A stretch of DNA of 64,000 bases. It comes from Pseudoxanthomonas kaohsiungensis. Its GTDB lineage: Bacteria; Pseudomonadota; Gammaproteobacteria; Xanthomonadales; Xanthomonadaceae. Below, one piece after another: positions 52,634-64,000 of the stretch (position 1 is its first letter; every line of letters starts with the position of its first letter). A program made the translations under genes and the position numbers. The notes beneath the pieces were generated by a model. That model worked only from the letters and a program-made list of their open reading frames with translations. It was not told the DNA's origin and searched no databases. The DNA lies in assembly GCF_010211765.1 (NCBI RefSeq), contig NZ_PDWO01000013.1:1-64000 (forward strand), read 5' to 3'.

Positions 52634-53224
52634 ATGACCGATGCCCACATCTACGTGATCGGGATCCTGCTGGCCTGGATGGCGGGCATCCGCGCCTACC
52701 TGACGGTGTTCGGCGTCGGCCTGGCCGGCCTGATGGGCTGGGTCGACCTGCCGCCGGCGCTGGCGCCGACCCAGTCCTGGTGGGTGTTGGGCACCTCCGG
52801 CGCGCTGGCCCTGGCCGAGTTCTTCGCCGACAAGATCCCGGGCGTGGATTCGGTCTGGGACCTGCTGCAGACCCTGGCCCGGGTACCCGCCGGCGCCTTC
52901 CTGGCCGCGGCCACGCTCTCGCCCGACGGCCAGCTGGGGGCGGGCGCGCTGGCGGCGGGCGCCGGCGTGGCCCTGGTCAGCCATGGCCTGAAGTCCGGCA
53001 CGCGCGCGTTGCTGAACACCTCGCCCGAGCCGGCCAGCAACTGGGTCGCATCGGCCGCCGAGGACACGGTGGTGGTCGGCGGCCTGGCCCTGGCCATCGC
53101 CCATCCGTGGATCGCGCTGTTGCTGGTGGTCGGCGCCAGCCTCTTGGGCGCGTTGCTGGTGTGGTGGGTCTGGCGCACCCTCAGCCGCGGCGTGCGGCGC
53201 CTGTTCGCCTCGCCACCGGCCTGA
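52634..53224 (+). CDS. DUF4126 membrane protein
   Basis: 196 residues, mostly hydrophobic with glycine-rich helices, matching DUF4126: GILLAWMAGIRAYLTVFGVGLAGL, LAEFFADKIPGVDSVWDLLQTLARVPAGAFLAA, and AAEDTVVVGGLALAIAHPW. ATG 52634 is preceded by GGGAGGAG at good spacing; a GTG two codons earlier is less likely. Function unknown. Divergent from the coiled-coil gene at 52510. Confidence 0.85.
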   Translation: MTDAHIYVIGILLAWMAGIRAYLTVFGVGLAGLMGWVDLPPALAPTQSWWVLGTSGALALAEFFADKIPGVDSVWDLLQTLARVPAGAFLAAATLSPDGQLGAGALAAGAGVALVSHGLKSGTRALLNTSPEPASNWVASAAEDTVVVGGLALAIAHPWIALLLVVGASLLGALLVWWVWRTLSRGVRRLFASPPA

Positions 53225-53297
53225 AGCGCATGCCCCGCGCACTTGTCCTCACCCGCGCAGTTGGTCACATAATGCGGTCCCAGCAGGGGGAAGACTG

Positions 53298-55156
53298 ATG
53301 GCCGTGAGAGAACCCGCTTCGTTGCCGGAGGATGCGGCCGCGCGCCAGCGCATGCGCGCGGAAGCGCCGCCCCCGCACTACTGGCGGCGCTGGACCGGGG
53401 ACGCGGCCACGATGCCGGCCGCGGCAACGCCCGCCGCCGACCCGACTCCCCCGGCACCGGCTGCAGCCGCTTCCACGGGCGGCGAGGCGCCGCGCGACAG
53501 CAACGCCGAATCGCCCTTCCGCATCCTCATCGTCGAGGACGACCGCACCCAGGCCCTGTTCGCGCAGAGCGTGCTGCACGGCGCCGGCATGAAGGCCGAG
53601 GTGCAGATGCAGCCGGACGGCGTGATCGATGCGATCGGCCGCTTCGACCCCGACCTCATCCTGATGGACCTGCACATGCCCGGCCTGGACGGCATGCGCC
53701 TGACCACCCTGATCCGGCAGCAGCCGGAGTTCCAGCTGCTGCCGATCGTGTTCCTGACCGGCGACCCGGATCCGGAACGCCAGTTCGAAGTGCTCGAGAG
53801 CGGGGCCGATGATTTCCTGACCAAGCCGATCCGGCCGCGCCACCTCATCGCCGCGGTATCCAACCGCATCCAGCGCTCGCGGGCGCAGCAGCGCCAGCCG
53901 TCGCCGCAGGCCAGCGCGGTGCTGCGCAGCCACCCGGAAACCGGACTGGCCACGCGCGGCTGGTTGCTGCAGCAGGTCGACGAAGCCTTGCGCGCAGGTG
54001 CCAGCGGCGGCCTGTTCTTCATCGAGATCGCCAGCGCCCTGGGGTTGCGCGAGCGCTACGGCTATGCGGCCTTCGAGCGCCTCATGGCCCAGGCCGGCAT
54101 GTGCCTGGCGCGGATCGACGCGAGCGCGCCCCTGGCCCGCCTCAACGACAACAGTTTCCTCGCCCTGGCCCGCGGGCTGGACGAATCGGCGCTCGAATCC
54201 CATGCGCAACGCCTGCGCGCAGGCCTGGCCGAACATGGCTTCGCCGTACGCGAGGACGAACAGGTGCAGCTGCGCAGCGCGGTCGGCTATACCGCGCTTT
54301 CCCTCGGATTCGAGGACGCCGGCTCGGCGCTGGAGGCGACCGAGCGCAGCGCGCTGCAGGCGCGCCTGCACAGCGAAGGCGTGGCCGCCTACGTGCCGCC
54401 CAGCGACACCGAGGCGCAGGAGCGCCTGGCCCTGCTCGAAGGCCAGCTGGAGCTGGCCTACCAGCCGATCGTGGCCGTGGCCGGCAACGAACAGGCCCAG
54501 TACCAGGTGCTGCTGCGCCTGCGCCGGCCCGATGGCACCCTGCTGTCCGCCGGCCAGGTCGTGCCGGCCGCGGAGGCCAGCGGCCGCATCGCCGACCTCG
54601 ACCAGCAGGTGATGGAGCACGCGCTGGACATGATCGCGCAGCGCGGCGCCGAAGGCCGGCCGTTGCGCCTGTTCGTCTCGCAGTCGCCGAGGACGCTGGC
54701 CCGCGAAGCCTTCGCCGACTGGCTGCTGCAGACGATCGCGCAGCGCGGGATCGACGGCACCTCGGTGGTGATCGACCTGCGCCTGGGCGACGCGCTGATC
54801 CACAGCGTGACCCTGGGCGAATTCTGCCGCCGGCTGATGGCAGCCGGGGTGCAGTTCTGCCTGAGCCAGTTCGAGCCCGGGACCGAGGCCGACGCCCTGC
54901 TCAACCAGTTGCCGCTGGGCTACGTGCGCATGGCCGCCCGCTTCGCCGGCGCCCATGCCGACGCCACCCTGCGCGACCAGTTGCGCGGCGTCATCGACCA
55001 GGCCCATCGCCTGGGCCTGCAGGTGATCGGGCAGCAGATCGAGGATCCGCAGGCCGCCGCGGCGATGTGGATGGGCGGCATCGACTACATCCAGGGCAAC
55101 CTGGTCAGCTCGGTGGGCAGCGAACTGGACTTCGATTTCCAGAACGCGGTGCTGTG

Positions 55157-55157
<1 letters not shown>
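53298..55157 (+). CDS. response regulator with degenerate GGDEF and EAL domains
   Basis: 619 residues. A disordered start precedes a receiver domain with intact residues (Asp81/82, phospho-acceptor Asp124 in LMDLHMP, Thr154, Lys176). A GGDEF-like domain follows with RLNDNSF where GGDEF should be. The EAL domain reads YQVLLRL instead of the catalytic EAL(L)R, and LSQFEPG replaces DDFG. All metal-binding positions I can align appear lost, so it probably binds c-di-GMP or a partner rather than making or degrading it, as FimX does. Stop and next start overlap (TGATG). Confidence 0.85.
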
Positions 55158-57753
<2,596 letters not shown>

Positions 57754-57781
<28 letters not shown>

Positions 57782-58224
57782 TTCGGTTCGCCGATCCGGC
57801 CGATCAGGTCGAGCTGGGTTTCCAGCCAGTCCACGTGCTCCTCCTCGGAATCGAGGATCTTCACGAACAGCTGCCGGCTGACGTAGTCCCCGATCGAATC
57901 GGCGTGTGCGATGGCCTCGCGCAGCAACGGCAGCGCCTCCATTTCCAGGGCGAGGTCGCACTCGAGCAGCTCGCGCGGCGTCTCGCCGATGCGCAGCTTG
58001 CCCAGCGCCTGGAAGTTGGGCAGGCCTTCGAGGAACAGGATCCGCTCCGACAGCCAGTCGGCGTGCTTCATCTCCTCGATCGATTCCTTGTACTCGTGCT
58101 CGGCCAACTCCTTCAGGCCCCAGTTCTTCAGCATCTTGGCGTGCAGGAAGTACTGGTTGATCGCGGTGAGCTCGTTGTAGAGCGCCTTGTTGAGGTATTC
58201 GATGACCTTGGCGTCGCCTTTCAT
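57754..58224 (-). CDS. bfr: bacterioferritin
   Basis: 156-residue iron-storage protein forming a 24-mer shell. The residues that bind iron and haem in E. coli Bfr are all present at identical positions: Glu18, Glu51, Met52, His54, Glu94, Glu127 and His130. Start [15 protein letters not shown] chosen; the longer in-frame form adds 27 unrelated residues. Its 3' end overlaps the kinase gene on the other strand by 28 bp. Downstream of bfd by 106 bp. Confidence 0.96.
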
Positions 58225-58330
58225 CGGGCTGCGCTCCTGCTGCCGGAAACCGCGCGCACTGTATCGCGCCGCGGGCGGCGGCGAAGTAACGCGAATCGTG
58301 TTCATTCCGGCGCGATCGCCGGGGCTGCCC

Positions 58331-58528
58331 TCAGGCGGCGCAGGCCAGTACCGGCAACGGCAGCTCGGCCTGCATCTGCGCGATCATGTCGGCGGCCATA
58401 TCCAGGCACGAACCGCAGTTGGCGCCGCAGCCGGTGCGCATGGTCAACTCGCCGATGCTGCCGCAACCGTTGTCCACGGCTTCGCGGATCTGGCGATCGG
58501 TGACTCCGTTGCAGAGGCAGACGTACAC
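58331..58528 (-). CDS. bfd: bacterioferritin-associated ferredoxin
   Basis: 65-residue [2Fe-2S] protein that reduces Bfr to release stored iron. Cys4, Cys6, Cys38 and Cys41 match the E. coli Bfd ligand positions exactly. [14 protein letters not shown] is the family start. A Fur-box-like sequence lies about 40 bp upstream, fitting induction under iron limitation. Confidence 0.94.
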   Translation of the reverse strand: MYVCLCNGVTDRQIREAVDNGCGSIGELTMRTGCGANCGSCLDMAADMIAQMQAELPLPVLACAA

Positions 58529-58568
58529 GGGCGGGAACCGGCTGGAGCGATGGTGTCATTCCAGCAAG

Positions 58569-58589
58569 AATGAGAATGGTTGTCAATTA
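58569..58589 (-). promoter_or_regulatory. candidate Fur box upstream of bfd
   Basis: AATGAGAATGGTTGTCAATT is AT-rich, roughly palindromic and resembles the GATAATGATAATCATTATC Fur consensus, 41 bp before the bfd ATG. Spacing suits promoter overlap. Confidence 0.6.
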
Positions 58590-58628
58590 AGAGGGGGTCG
58601 CATCGCTGCCCGTCTCCCCAGCCGCCAT

Positions 58629-59228
58629 TCAGCCCGATGAACGCCGTCCCCGCGAACCGTTCGGCCTGCGCCGCGGACGGTCATGGCCGGCGCTGCTGCC
58701 CGGCAGCCACGCCTGCTGGGCGGCGGCCGGCATCTGCCGGAGCGAGGCGCCCACACCCTCGGCGAGCGGCGCCAGGTGGCGCAGGGCGCGGGCATAGACG
58801 CCGCGCTTGAAGGTCACCACGTGCTCGACCGGGTACCAGAAGTCGACCCAGCGCCAGTGGTCGAACTCCGGCGTATCGGTCGCGTCGAGCCGGACCTGGG
58901 ATTCCTCGCCGACCAGGCGCAGCAGGAACCAGACCTGCTTCTGGCCGATGCACAACGGCCCGTCCCCGCCGCGGCGGATCGCCCGGCCCGGCAGGCGATA
59001 GCGCAGCCAGCCCGGCGTGGCGCCGAGCAGTTCGACGTGCTCGGGCAACAGCCCGGTCTCCTCCTGCAGCTCCCGGTACATGGCCTCGGTCGGGGTCTCG
59101 TCGCTGCGCATGCCCCCCTGCGGGAACTGCCAGCCGTCCCGGCGCACGCGGCGCGCCCAGAACACCTGCCCGTCCGGGCGCATTAGCACGATGCCGACGT
59201 TCGGCCTGTATCCGTCCGGATCGATCAC
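58629..59228 (-). CDS. rppH: RNA pyrophosphohydrolase
   Basis: Nudix enzyme that converts 5'-triphosphate RNA ends to monophosphate and starts RNA decay. 199 residues. The GTG start gives the family N-terminus [15 protein letters not shown], with GGGAG upstream. The Nudix box is [35 protein letters not shown] and [24 protein letters not shown] complete the family pattern. A disordered basic tail follows. Confidence 0.94.
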   Translation of the reverse strand: MIDPDGYRPNVGIVLMRPDGQVFWARRVRRDGWQFPQGGMRSDETPTEAMYRELQEETGLLPEHVELLGATPGWLRYRLPGRAIRRGGDGPLCIGQKQVWFLLRLVGEESQVRLDATDTPEFDHWRWVDFWYPVEHVVTFKRGVYARALRHLAPLAEGVGASLRQMPAAAQQAWLPGSSAGHDRPRRRPNGSRGRRSSG

Positions 59229-59294
59229 GATGCGGACTCCCAATTCGACTGGCTTGGACTGTGCCACGGGGCCGACGGGCCGACAAGCGCCGGA

Positions 59295-59323
59295 TTGACA
59301 GCCGGCCGGCGAAGGTGAAGAAT
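59295..59323 (+). promoter_or_regulatory. predicted promoter of tRNA-Met
   Basis: TTGACA, 17-bp spacer, AAGAAT, with the tRNA beginning 17 bp after the -10 element. A near-consensus -35. Confidence 0.6.
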
Positions 59324-59339
59324 TCGCGGTTCTCCGCGA

Positions 59340-59416
59340 GGCTATGTAGCTCAGCCGGTTAGAGCACAGCACTCATAATGCTGGGGTCGGTGGTTCGAGT
59401 CCACCCATAGCCACCA
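59340..59416 (+). tRNA. elongator tRNA-Met (CAT anticodon)
   Basis: 77 nt. GGCTATG pairs with CATAGCC in the acceptor stem. D-loop AGCTCAGCCGGTTAGAGC, anticodon CAT at 59374-59376 (loop CTCATAA) and T-loop GGTTCGAGTCC are standard, and the CCA end is encoded. The paired first acceptor base pair marks the elongator rather than initiator type. Confidence 0.95.
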
Positions 59417-59430
59417 TGCGGAAACCACGG

Positions 59431-59456
59431 AAAACCCCGCCAGCGCGGGGTTTTTT
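59431..59456 (+). terminator. intrinsic terminator after tRNA-Met
   Basis: AAAACCCCGC-CAGC-GCGGGGTTTT stem followed by six T. The A-rich left side may also serve the minus-strand amidohydrolase gene. Confidence 0.88.
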
Positions 59457-59472
59457 GTTGCCCGGCCGCGGC

Positions 59473-60861
59473 CTAGAGCGTGTCCTTGTAGACCACGCCG
59501 TCCTTCATGATCACCTTGAAGCTCTGCTCGGGCCGGGCGACCAGCGAGATGTCCGCGGTCGGGTCGCCGTCGACCAGCAACAGGTCGGCCAGCGCGCCTT
59601 CCTCGACCACACCGATGGTGCCCGGGTAGGGATTGCGCTTGCCGCTCAGCTGCAGCAGCTCGCCGTTGGTGCCGGTGGCCATGACCAGGGCCTCGGCGGG
59701 GGTGTACCAGCGGGTGAGGCTGGCCAGGATCGCCCCCTGTTGCGTGGCCAGCGCCGCGGAGAACAGCACGTCGGTGCCCCACGCGGTCTTGAGCTTGTGC
59801 TTCCTCGCCAGCTCGTAGGCGTGGTTGTTGCCGGTGAATACCTCCTCGAACTTGGCCCGCTCCTCCGAACCCGGCGGAAAGGCGTTGCCCAGCTCGACCG
59901 GGAACGGCTGGATGCTCAGCCATATCCCGCGTTGCGCCATCAACCGGGCAGTGGCGTCGTCCATCAGGCTGCCGTGCTCGATGACCTTAACGCCCGCCTC
60001 GACCGCTTCGCGCACGGCCGCGGCCGTGTAGGCGTGCAGGGTGACGTAGGTCCCCCAGTTGCCGGCCGCCTCCACCGCCGCGCGCAGTTCCGCCGGGGTG
60101 AAGGTGATCGCGTCGAGCGGGCTGTGCGGCGAGGACACGCCGCCGCCGGCGGTCAGCTTGATCTGCGCGGCACCGCGCATCAGCTGCTCGCGCACGCGCA
60201 TGCGCACCTCGTCGGGGCTGTCGGCGATGGCGGTGTCGCCTTCCAGGTCGGTCGAGCCCGGGACGCCCATCGTGCGCGGCAGGTCGCTGGCCTGGCGGAA
60301 GTCGCCGTGGCCGCTGGTCACGCTGATCATCGCCCCCGACGCATAGATGCGCGGGCCGGGCAGCACGCCCTCGTCCACCGCCTGCTTCAGGCCGAAGGAA
60401 TTGCCGCCGACGTCGCGCACGCTGGTGAAGCCGCGCATCAGGGTGCGGGTGGATTCGGCGGCGGCGATCGCGGTCAGGTAGCGCTGGTCGCCGTTGAGGA
60501 TCGCACCCAGCGAAGGGGCAGCCATCATGCTGTGCCAGTGCGCATCGATCAGGCCGGGCATGAGCACCCGGCCGCCGCCGTCGATCACCCGGCTCGCCGG
60601 CTCGGACGCGAGTGCGGCACCGATGCGTTCGATCCTGTTGCCGCGCACCAGCACGTCGCCGGGTGCGGATACCCGCCCAGTCCTACCGTCGAAGACCCGC
60701 ACGTTGCGGAACAGCACCGATCCGGGCGCTTGCGCCGCCGGGGTGCCAGCCGCCTGCGCCGCGGTGGCGAGGGAATGGTCATGCGCACGGACACTGCCTG
60801 CCGCCAGGCCGGCGACGAGGAAAACCAATGCGACGACCAGCGGGCGCGAACGGTATTCCAT
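59473..60861 (-). CDS. secreted metal-dependent amidohydrolase
   Basis: 462 residues with a signal peptide ending GSVRA. The amidohydrolase barrel has the HXH motif (LIDAHWHS), the metal-bridging lysine in AQIKLTAGGG, His in YVTLHAYTAA and KVIEHGSLMD, and the catalytic Asp in WGTDVLFS. This subgroup includes prolidase-like and imidazolonepropionase-like periplasmic enzymes; the substrate is unknown. It lies 62 bp after the DcaP-like porin gene on the same strand. Confidence 0.87.
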   Translation of the reverse strand: MEYRSRPLVVALVFLVAGLAAGSVRAHDHSLATAAQAAGTPAAQAPGSVLFRNVRVFDGRTGRVSAPGDVLVRGNRIERIGAALASEPASRVIDGGGRVLMPGLIDAHWHSMMAAPSLGAILNGDQRYLTAIAAAESTRTLMRGFTSVRDVGGNSFGLKQAVDEGVLPGPRIYASGAMISVTSGHGDFRQASDLPRTMGVPGSTDLEGDTAIADSPDEVRMRVREQLMRGAAQIKLTAGGGVSSPHSPLDAITFTPAELRAAVEAAGNWGTYVTLHAYTAAAVREAVEAGVKVIEHGSLMDDATARLMAQRGIWLSIQPFPVELGNAFPPGSEERAKFEEVFTGNNHAYELARKHKLKTAWGTDVLFSAALATQQGAILASLTRWYTPAEALVMATGTNGELLQLSGKRNPYPGTIGVVEEGALADLLLVDGDPTADISLVARPEQSFKVIMKDGVVYKDTL

Positions 60862-60923
60862 GACATCTCCGCGACAAGGAGGGCAAGGCGATCATGTCAC
60901 ATCTCCATGCCCGCAGAGGCCGC

Positions 60924-62438
60924 CTACTTGATGAAGTCATACTTGAGCGACGTCTGCAGCCGGAACGCGTCGCCATCCGTTCCGTCCTGCTGCTGGAGCT
61001 TGCCGTAGACCAGCTCCAGGCCCCAGCTCCAGCTGGGCAGCGGCGCATAGATCAGGTTGGCCGCGGCGTAGTCGCTGCGGCGGAACGCGTCCGGCGCCAG
61101 CGCATCGCTCCGGTCCAGGTACAGCCGGCCCCAGGCCAGGGTCGAGCGCCAGTGCGCGTTCCATGGATGGCCGTACCCGATCCAGCCGCCCCATTCGTCG
61201 AGCAGCGCAAGCGAACCGTCGTCCACCACCGCGTCCAGCCCGATGCCGCCCAGGTCGCCGACATAGGTGGCGATCCCGCGGCCACCGACCGCGCCCCAGG
61301 TGATGTAGTTGCCCGCCTCCGCGCCCCAGGCGCCGCTGACGGTCAATCCGCCGGCCAGGGCCTCGTCGCTGGCCGCGTCGTCGCGCCATGCAAGCTGGCG
61401 CACCACCGCACCCACCTGCATGTGCCCACTCGCTCCTTCGTGGCGAGCGGCGAAGACCACGTTGGGCGCGGTCGTCCGCGCCCCGCCCGCGGCGGCCGTG
61501 ATCTCCGGTGGCGCATGTTCCAGCGCGAACACCAGCTGGTTGCCGTTGGACAGCGGCACGTACTGGCGGACGCTGGCCAGGCGCGCGAACGGGACCGCGC
61601 CCGGGCCGGCGAAATCGAGCGTGTCGGGCCCTGAGTCCAGGTCGAGGAACGCCGAGAACCCGTAGCCGACATAGGTATTGCCCAGCTGGCCCCAGGCGTG
61701 GCGCAGGTTGTAGCCATACGAGCCGCCGGATCCGTAGAAGTCGTTCTGCAGCACGAAGCGCAGCCAGCCGTAGTCGGTCTGCCGGCGCGCCTCCACCGTG
61801 AAGCGGGTCTGGCGCGCGTGCATGTTGAAGCTGTGGTCGCCGCTCTGCGCGCCCGCCGGGATGGTCGAGGTGATGAACTGGTCGCTGTCGCCGGCATCAT
61901 CGGTGTCGACCATGGCGTCCAGTTTGGCGTATCCGCTCAGGCGCAACCACGTCGAAGTGCCGCGCACGGGGAAGAATCCCTCCTGCCCGTCATCGCCAGG
62001 GGCCAGTTCGTTGTCCACCCGCGAGGTCGCCAGCTCGTCCTCGCTGAAGGAGGGATGGGCGGGCAACAGCGATTGCTCCGGAACCGGCATCGGCACCGGT
62101 TCCGGCGGAGCATGGGTGGGCGCGGCAGCTGCCATCGCCTGCGGCCGCGGCGGTGGTTCCGCTGCCGGTGGCATCGCGGCCGTCACCGCCACGCCCGCGC
62201 CTGCGGATGGCGGCATCGCCTGCGATGACCCCGGAACCGCGGACGCGGGTGTCGAAGCGGCCGGTACCGGGCGCTCGGCTTCAAGCACTTCGATCCTCCG
62301 CACCAGCCGGTCGACCGTCTGCCGCAGCCGCTCGATCTCCGCGTCGCGCTCGTCGTCGGTCTTCTGCGCCTGCGCGGGCAGTGCGAACGAGAACGCCAGC
62401 AGCCAGGCCACCCCTGCCGCAACCCGAGCCTTGCGCAT
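60924..62438 (-). CDS. DcaP-like trimeric outer-membrane porin
   Basis: 504 residues. A signal peptide (ending LPAQA) precedes a coiled-coil segment (DDERDAEIERLRQTVDRLVRRIEVLE), a Pro/Ala linker, and a beta-barrel (GYAKLDAMVDTDDAGDSDQF, FTVEARRQTDYGWLRFVLQNDF, WRSTLAWGRLY). This is the layout of DcaP-family channels, which take up negatively charged small molecules. GGGAGGTGG precedes the ATG. It lies 95 bp downstream of napC, so a link to nitrate handling is possible but unproven. Confidence 0.82.
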   Translation of the reverse strand: MRKARVAAGVAWLLAFSFALPAQAQKTDDERDAEIERLRQTVDRLVRRIEVLEAERPVPAASTPASAVPGSSQAMPPSAGAGVAVTAAMPPAAEPPPRPQAMAAAAPTHAPPEPVPMPVPEQSLLPAHPSFSEDELATSRVDNELAPGDDGQEGFFPVRGTSTWLRLSGYAKLDAMVDTDDAGDSDQFITSTIPAGAQSGDHSFNMHARQTRFTVEARRQTDYGWLRFVLQNDFYGSGGSYGYNLRHAWGQLGNTYVGYGFSAFLDLDSGPDTLDFAGPGAVPFARLASVRQYVPLSNGNQLVFALEHAPPEITAAAGGARTTAPNVVFAARHEGASGHMQVGAVVRQLAWRDDAASDEALAGGLTVSGAWGAEAGNYITWGAVGGRGIATYVGDLGGIGLDAVVDDGSLALLDEWGGWIGYGHPWNAHWRSTLAWGRLYLDRSDALAPDAFRRSDYAAANLIYAPLPSWSWGLELVYGKLQQQDGTDGDAFRLQTSLKYDFIK

Positions 62439-62533
62439 GCTCCACCTCCCTGCTGGCCGCGGACGCACGCGGCCTTCGCCGCGCCTTCCACGGCGCCAAG
62501 CCACCACGTGGCACGGGCGTGTACGCTCCGGCC

Positions 62534-63133
62534 CTATCCTTGCGGCACGCCAGCCATGTTGGGCAGCTGGTGGGCGATGCCCTTGTGGCAATCGATGCAG
62601 GTGCGCTCACCGGTGCCCAGCCACAGCCGGTGGATCCGCGCGGCGCGCGGGCTCTGCCGGGTCAGGTCCATCGAATCGAAGTCATGGCAGTTGCGGCACT
62701 CCAGCGAATCGTTGGCCTTGAGCCGCGACCATTCGTGCGTGGCCAGCACCAGGCGCTCGTCGAGGAACTTCTCGCGCGTATTGATGGTGCCGAAGATCTT
62801 GCCCCAGACCTCCTTGGACGCCTGCATCTTGCGCGCGATCTTGTCGGTCCAGTTGTGCGGCACGTGGCAGTCCGGGCAGGTGGCGCGCACGCCGGAACGA
62901 TTGGTGTAGTGGATCGTGCCCTTCAGCTCCTGGAAGACGTTGTCGCGCATCTCGTGGCAGCTGGTGCAGAACTCCTCGGTGTTGGTGGCCTCCAGCGCGG
63001 TGTTGAAGCCGCCCCAGAACATCACCCCGGCGACGAAGCCGGCCACGGTCAGGAAGCCCAGGCTGTAGTAGCGGCTGGGCGAACGCAAGGTCCGCCAGAA
63101 CCCCAGGGCGTGCCGCTTGGTCCATGCCCACAT
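62534..63133 (-). CDS. napC: NapC/NirT-type tetrahaem cytochrome c
   Basis: 199 residues. An N-terminal membrane anchor ([21 protein letters not shown]) and four haem sites: CTSCH, CPDCH, CRNCH and CIDCH. Passes electrons from quinol in the inner membrane to periplasmic NapAB. It starts 3 bp after the napB stop, third gene of napABC in view. Confidence 0.95.
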   Translation of the reverse strand: MWAWTKRHALGFWRTLRSPSRYYSLGFLTVAGFVAGVMFWGGFNTALEATNTEEFCTSCHEMRDNVFQELKGTIHYTNRSGVRATCPDCHVPHNWTDKIARKMQASKEVWGKIFGTINTREKFLDERLVLATHEWSRLKANDSLECRNCHDFDSMDLTRQSPRAARIHRLWLGTGERTCIDCHKGIAHQLPNMAGVPQG

Positions 63134-63136
63134 GGC

Positions 63137-63703
63137 TCACTGCCCTCCCGGCGGCGGCTCGGCGGCCAGGACGGTATCGATGTCCTTGAAGCCGTTGGCC
63201 ACCAGGGTCGGCGCGTCGGTCTGGACGACGTGGCACTGGCTGCAGAAGTAGCGCCTGGGCGACACCGTCGCCAGGAACTGGTCGTCGCGGTCCATGTAGT
63301 GGGTCACGCTGACCGGTGGCGCCTGGAAGGTCGCGGCATTGGCGCGCGCGTGGCACAGCATGCAGCGGTTGCTGTTCTTGTCGACCTGGTAGCCATCGAT
63401 GGTGTGCGGGATGGTCGGCGGCTGCATCGGGTAGTTGCGCACCCGGCGGATGTCGGTGTTCTGCACCCGCGCCATCGGTGGCGGATGGCCTTCCTGGTTG
63501 ACCGGGACGCCGCGGCGCAGCGCATCGATCTCGCTGCCGCCGGGGATGAAGATGGCCCGCGCGTCCACCGGCGTGGAGGTGGCGGCCGATGCCTGCACCG
63601 GTGCCGGGCGCTTGAGGCCGCCGAACATCCAGCCGGCGGCGAATGCCAGCACCGACAGCAGGGCGACCAGGGCGACCGCGACGATCAGGGGTTTGTTGCG
63701 CAT
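63137..63703 (-). CDS. napB: periplasmic nitrate reductase, dihaem cytochrome subunit
   Basis: 188 residues. N-terminal signal or anchor, then two c-type haem sites CMLCH and CSQCH. MQPPTIPHTIDGYQVDKNSNRC is the familiar NapB stretch. AGGAGG sits over the napA stop, just before the ATG. It carries electrons from NapC to NapA. Confidence 0.95.
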   Translation of the reverse strand: MRNKPLIVAVALVALLSVLAFAAGWMFGGLKRPAPVQASAATSTPVDARAIFIPGGSEIDALRRGVPVNQEGHPPPMARVQNTDIRRVRNYPMQPPTIPHTIDGYQVDKNSNRCMLCHARANAATFQAPPVSVTHYMDRDDQFLATVSPRRYFCSQCHVVQTDAPTLVANGFKDIDTVLAAEPPPGGQ

Positions 63704-63713
63704 GGCATGCCTC

Positions 63714-64000
63714 CTAGGCGATCACGACCTTGCAGGCGCACTTCTTGTAGTCGGTCTGCTTGGAGATCGGGTCGGTCGCGTCGAGCGTGACCTTGTTGAT
63801 CAGCTGGCCGGCGTCGAACCAGGGCACGAACACCATGCCCACCGGCATGCGGTTGCGCCCGCGCGTCTCCACCCGCGAGCGCATCTCGCCGCGCCGCGAC
63901 ACCACGCGCACCTCGTCGCCACGCTTGAGGCCCCGTGCGCGCGCATCATCCGGATTCATGAACACGACCGCCGCCGGGAACGAACGGTACAGCTCGGGAA
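63714..64000 (-). CDS. napA: periplasmic nitrate reductase catalytic subunit (C-terminal part; rest outside window)
   Basis: Only the last 94 codons are present. The frame is open through the window edge, reading [22 protein letters not shown] and ending [14 protein letters not shown]. This is the C-terminal molybdopterin-binding domain of NapA ([27 protein letters not shown]). The molybdenum site and Fe-S cluster are beyond the edge. It reduces nitrate to nitrite in the periplasm. Confidence 0.93.
   Translation of the reverse strand, partial: PELYRSFPAAVVFMNPDDARARGLKRGDEVRVVSRRGEMRSRVETRGRNRMPVGMVFVPWFDAGQLINKVTLDATDPISKQTDYKKCACKVVIA

Noticed and set aside
54101..55156. Upstream extension of the hybrid kinase frame
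   Set aside because: Out of frame with the response regulator, which is clearly coding here. The kinase begins at the ATG overlapping that gene's stop.

Overview
This window is about 64 kb of a very GC-rich gammaproteobacterial chromosome. Gene content and order point to the Xanthomonadaceae/Lysobacteraceae (Xanthomonas, Stenotrophomonas, Lysobacter, Luteimonas type). The supporting signs are the leuCD/leuAB blocks, the L-isoaspartate methyltransferase-like gene next to tolC, aroQ-accB-accC, a DUF3426 gene followed by fis and purH, and GTAG-headed extragenic palindromes like the REPs known from Stenotrophomonas. Genus and species cannot be fixed from the sequence alone. Nearly everything is core chromosome. 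I see no prophage, insertion sequence, integrase or CRISPR array.

Layout. 1-6.7 kb: leucine biosynthesis (leuA cut by the window edge, leuB, then leuD and leuC on the other strand) around gdhA, with a LysR regulator divergent from leuC. 7.6-8.0 kb: two opposed structured repeats. 8-15.3 kb: RND pump plus lipoprotein adaptor under a divergent TetR regulator, then a Pcm-like methyltransferase and a TolC-family channel. 15.3-20.4 kb: lipid A and surface glycan genes (waaA, an LpxL-type acyltransferase, an O-antigen-ligase-like protein, a GT4 glycosyltransferase). 20.6-28.5 kb: yceI, rutE-like reductase, an ELM1-family protein, glnE and an AsmA-like protein. 28.6-32.7 kb: aroG with its own attenuator, a repeat-rich 700-bp gap, then groESL. 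32.9-45 kb: cutA, dsbD, a TlpA-like thioredoxin, aroQ, accBC, prmA, a DUF3426 protein, fis, purH, a GNAT enzyme and purD. 45-53 kb: a YgiD-like dioxygenase, an MFS-PlsC fusion, a CD225/DUF2752 pair, and a minus-strand run of DUF6776-like gene, bactofilin, erpA, nudC and ampE. 53-58.5 kb: a two-component pair (receiver plus degenerate GGDEF/EAL, and a hybrid kinase), then bfr and bfd. 58.6-64 kb: rppH, tRNA-Met, an amidohydrolase, a DcaP-like porin and the end of a napABC operon cut by the right edge.

The strongest non-obvious signal is upstream of aroG. A 26-codon reading frame carries seven consecutive aromatic codons (FYFWYYF). It is followed by an intrinsic terminator and by a sequence able to form a competing antiterminator, which is a complete transcription-attenuation system for the first step of aromatic amino acid synthesis. 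Its promoter places the predicted transcript start at the leader GTG, so the leader may be translated without a 5' UTR.

Other items worth attention are two families of paired, opposite-facing hairpin elements whose stems differ between copies in a compensatory way, REP palindromes that supply the stop codons of two genes, a c-di-GMP-type output protein that appears to have lost all catalytic residues, and a DsbD with a duplicated N-terminal domain.
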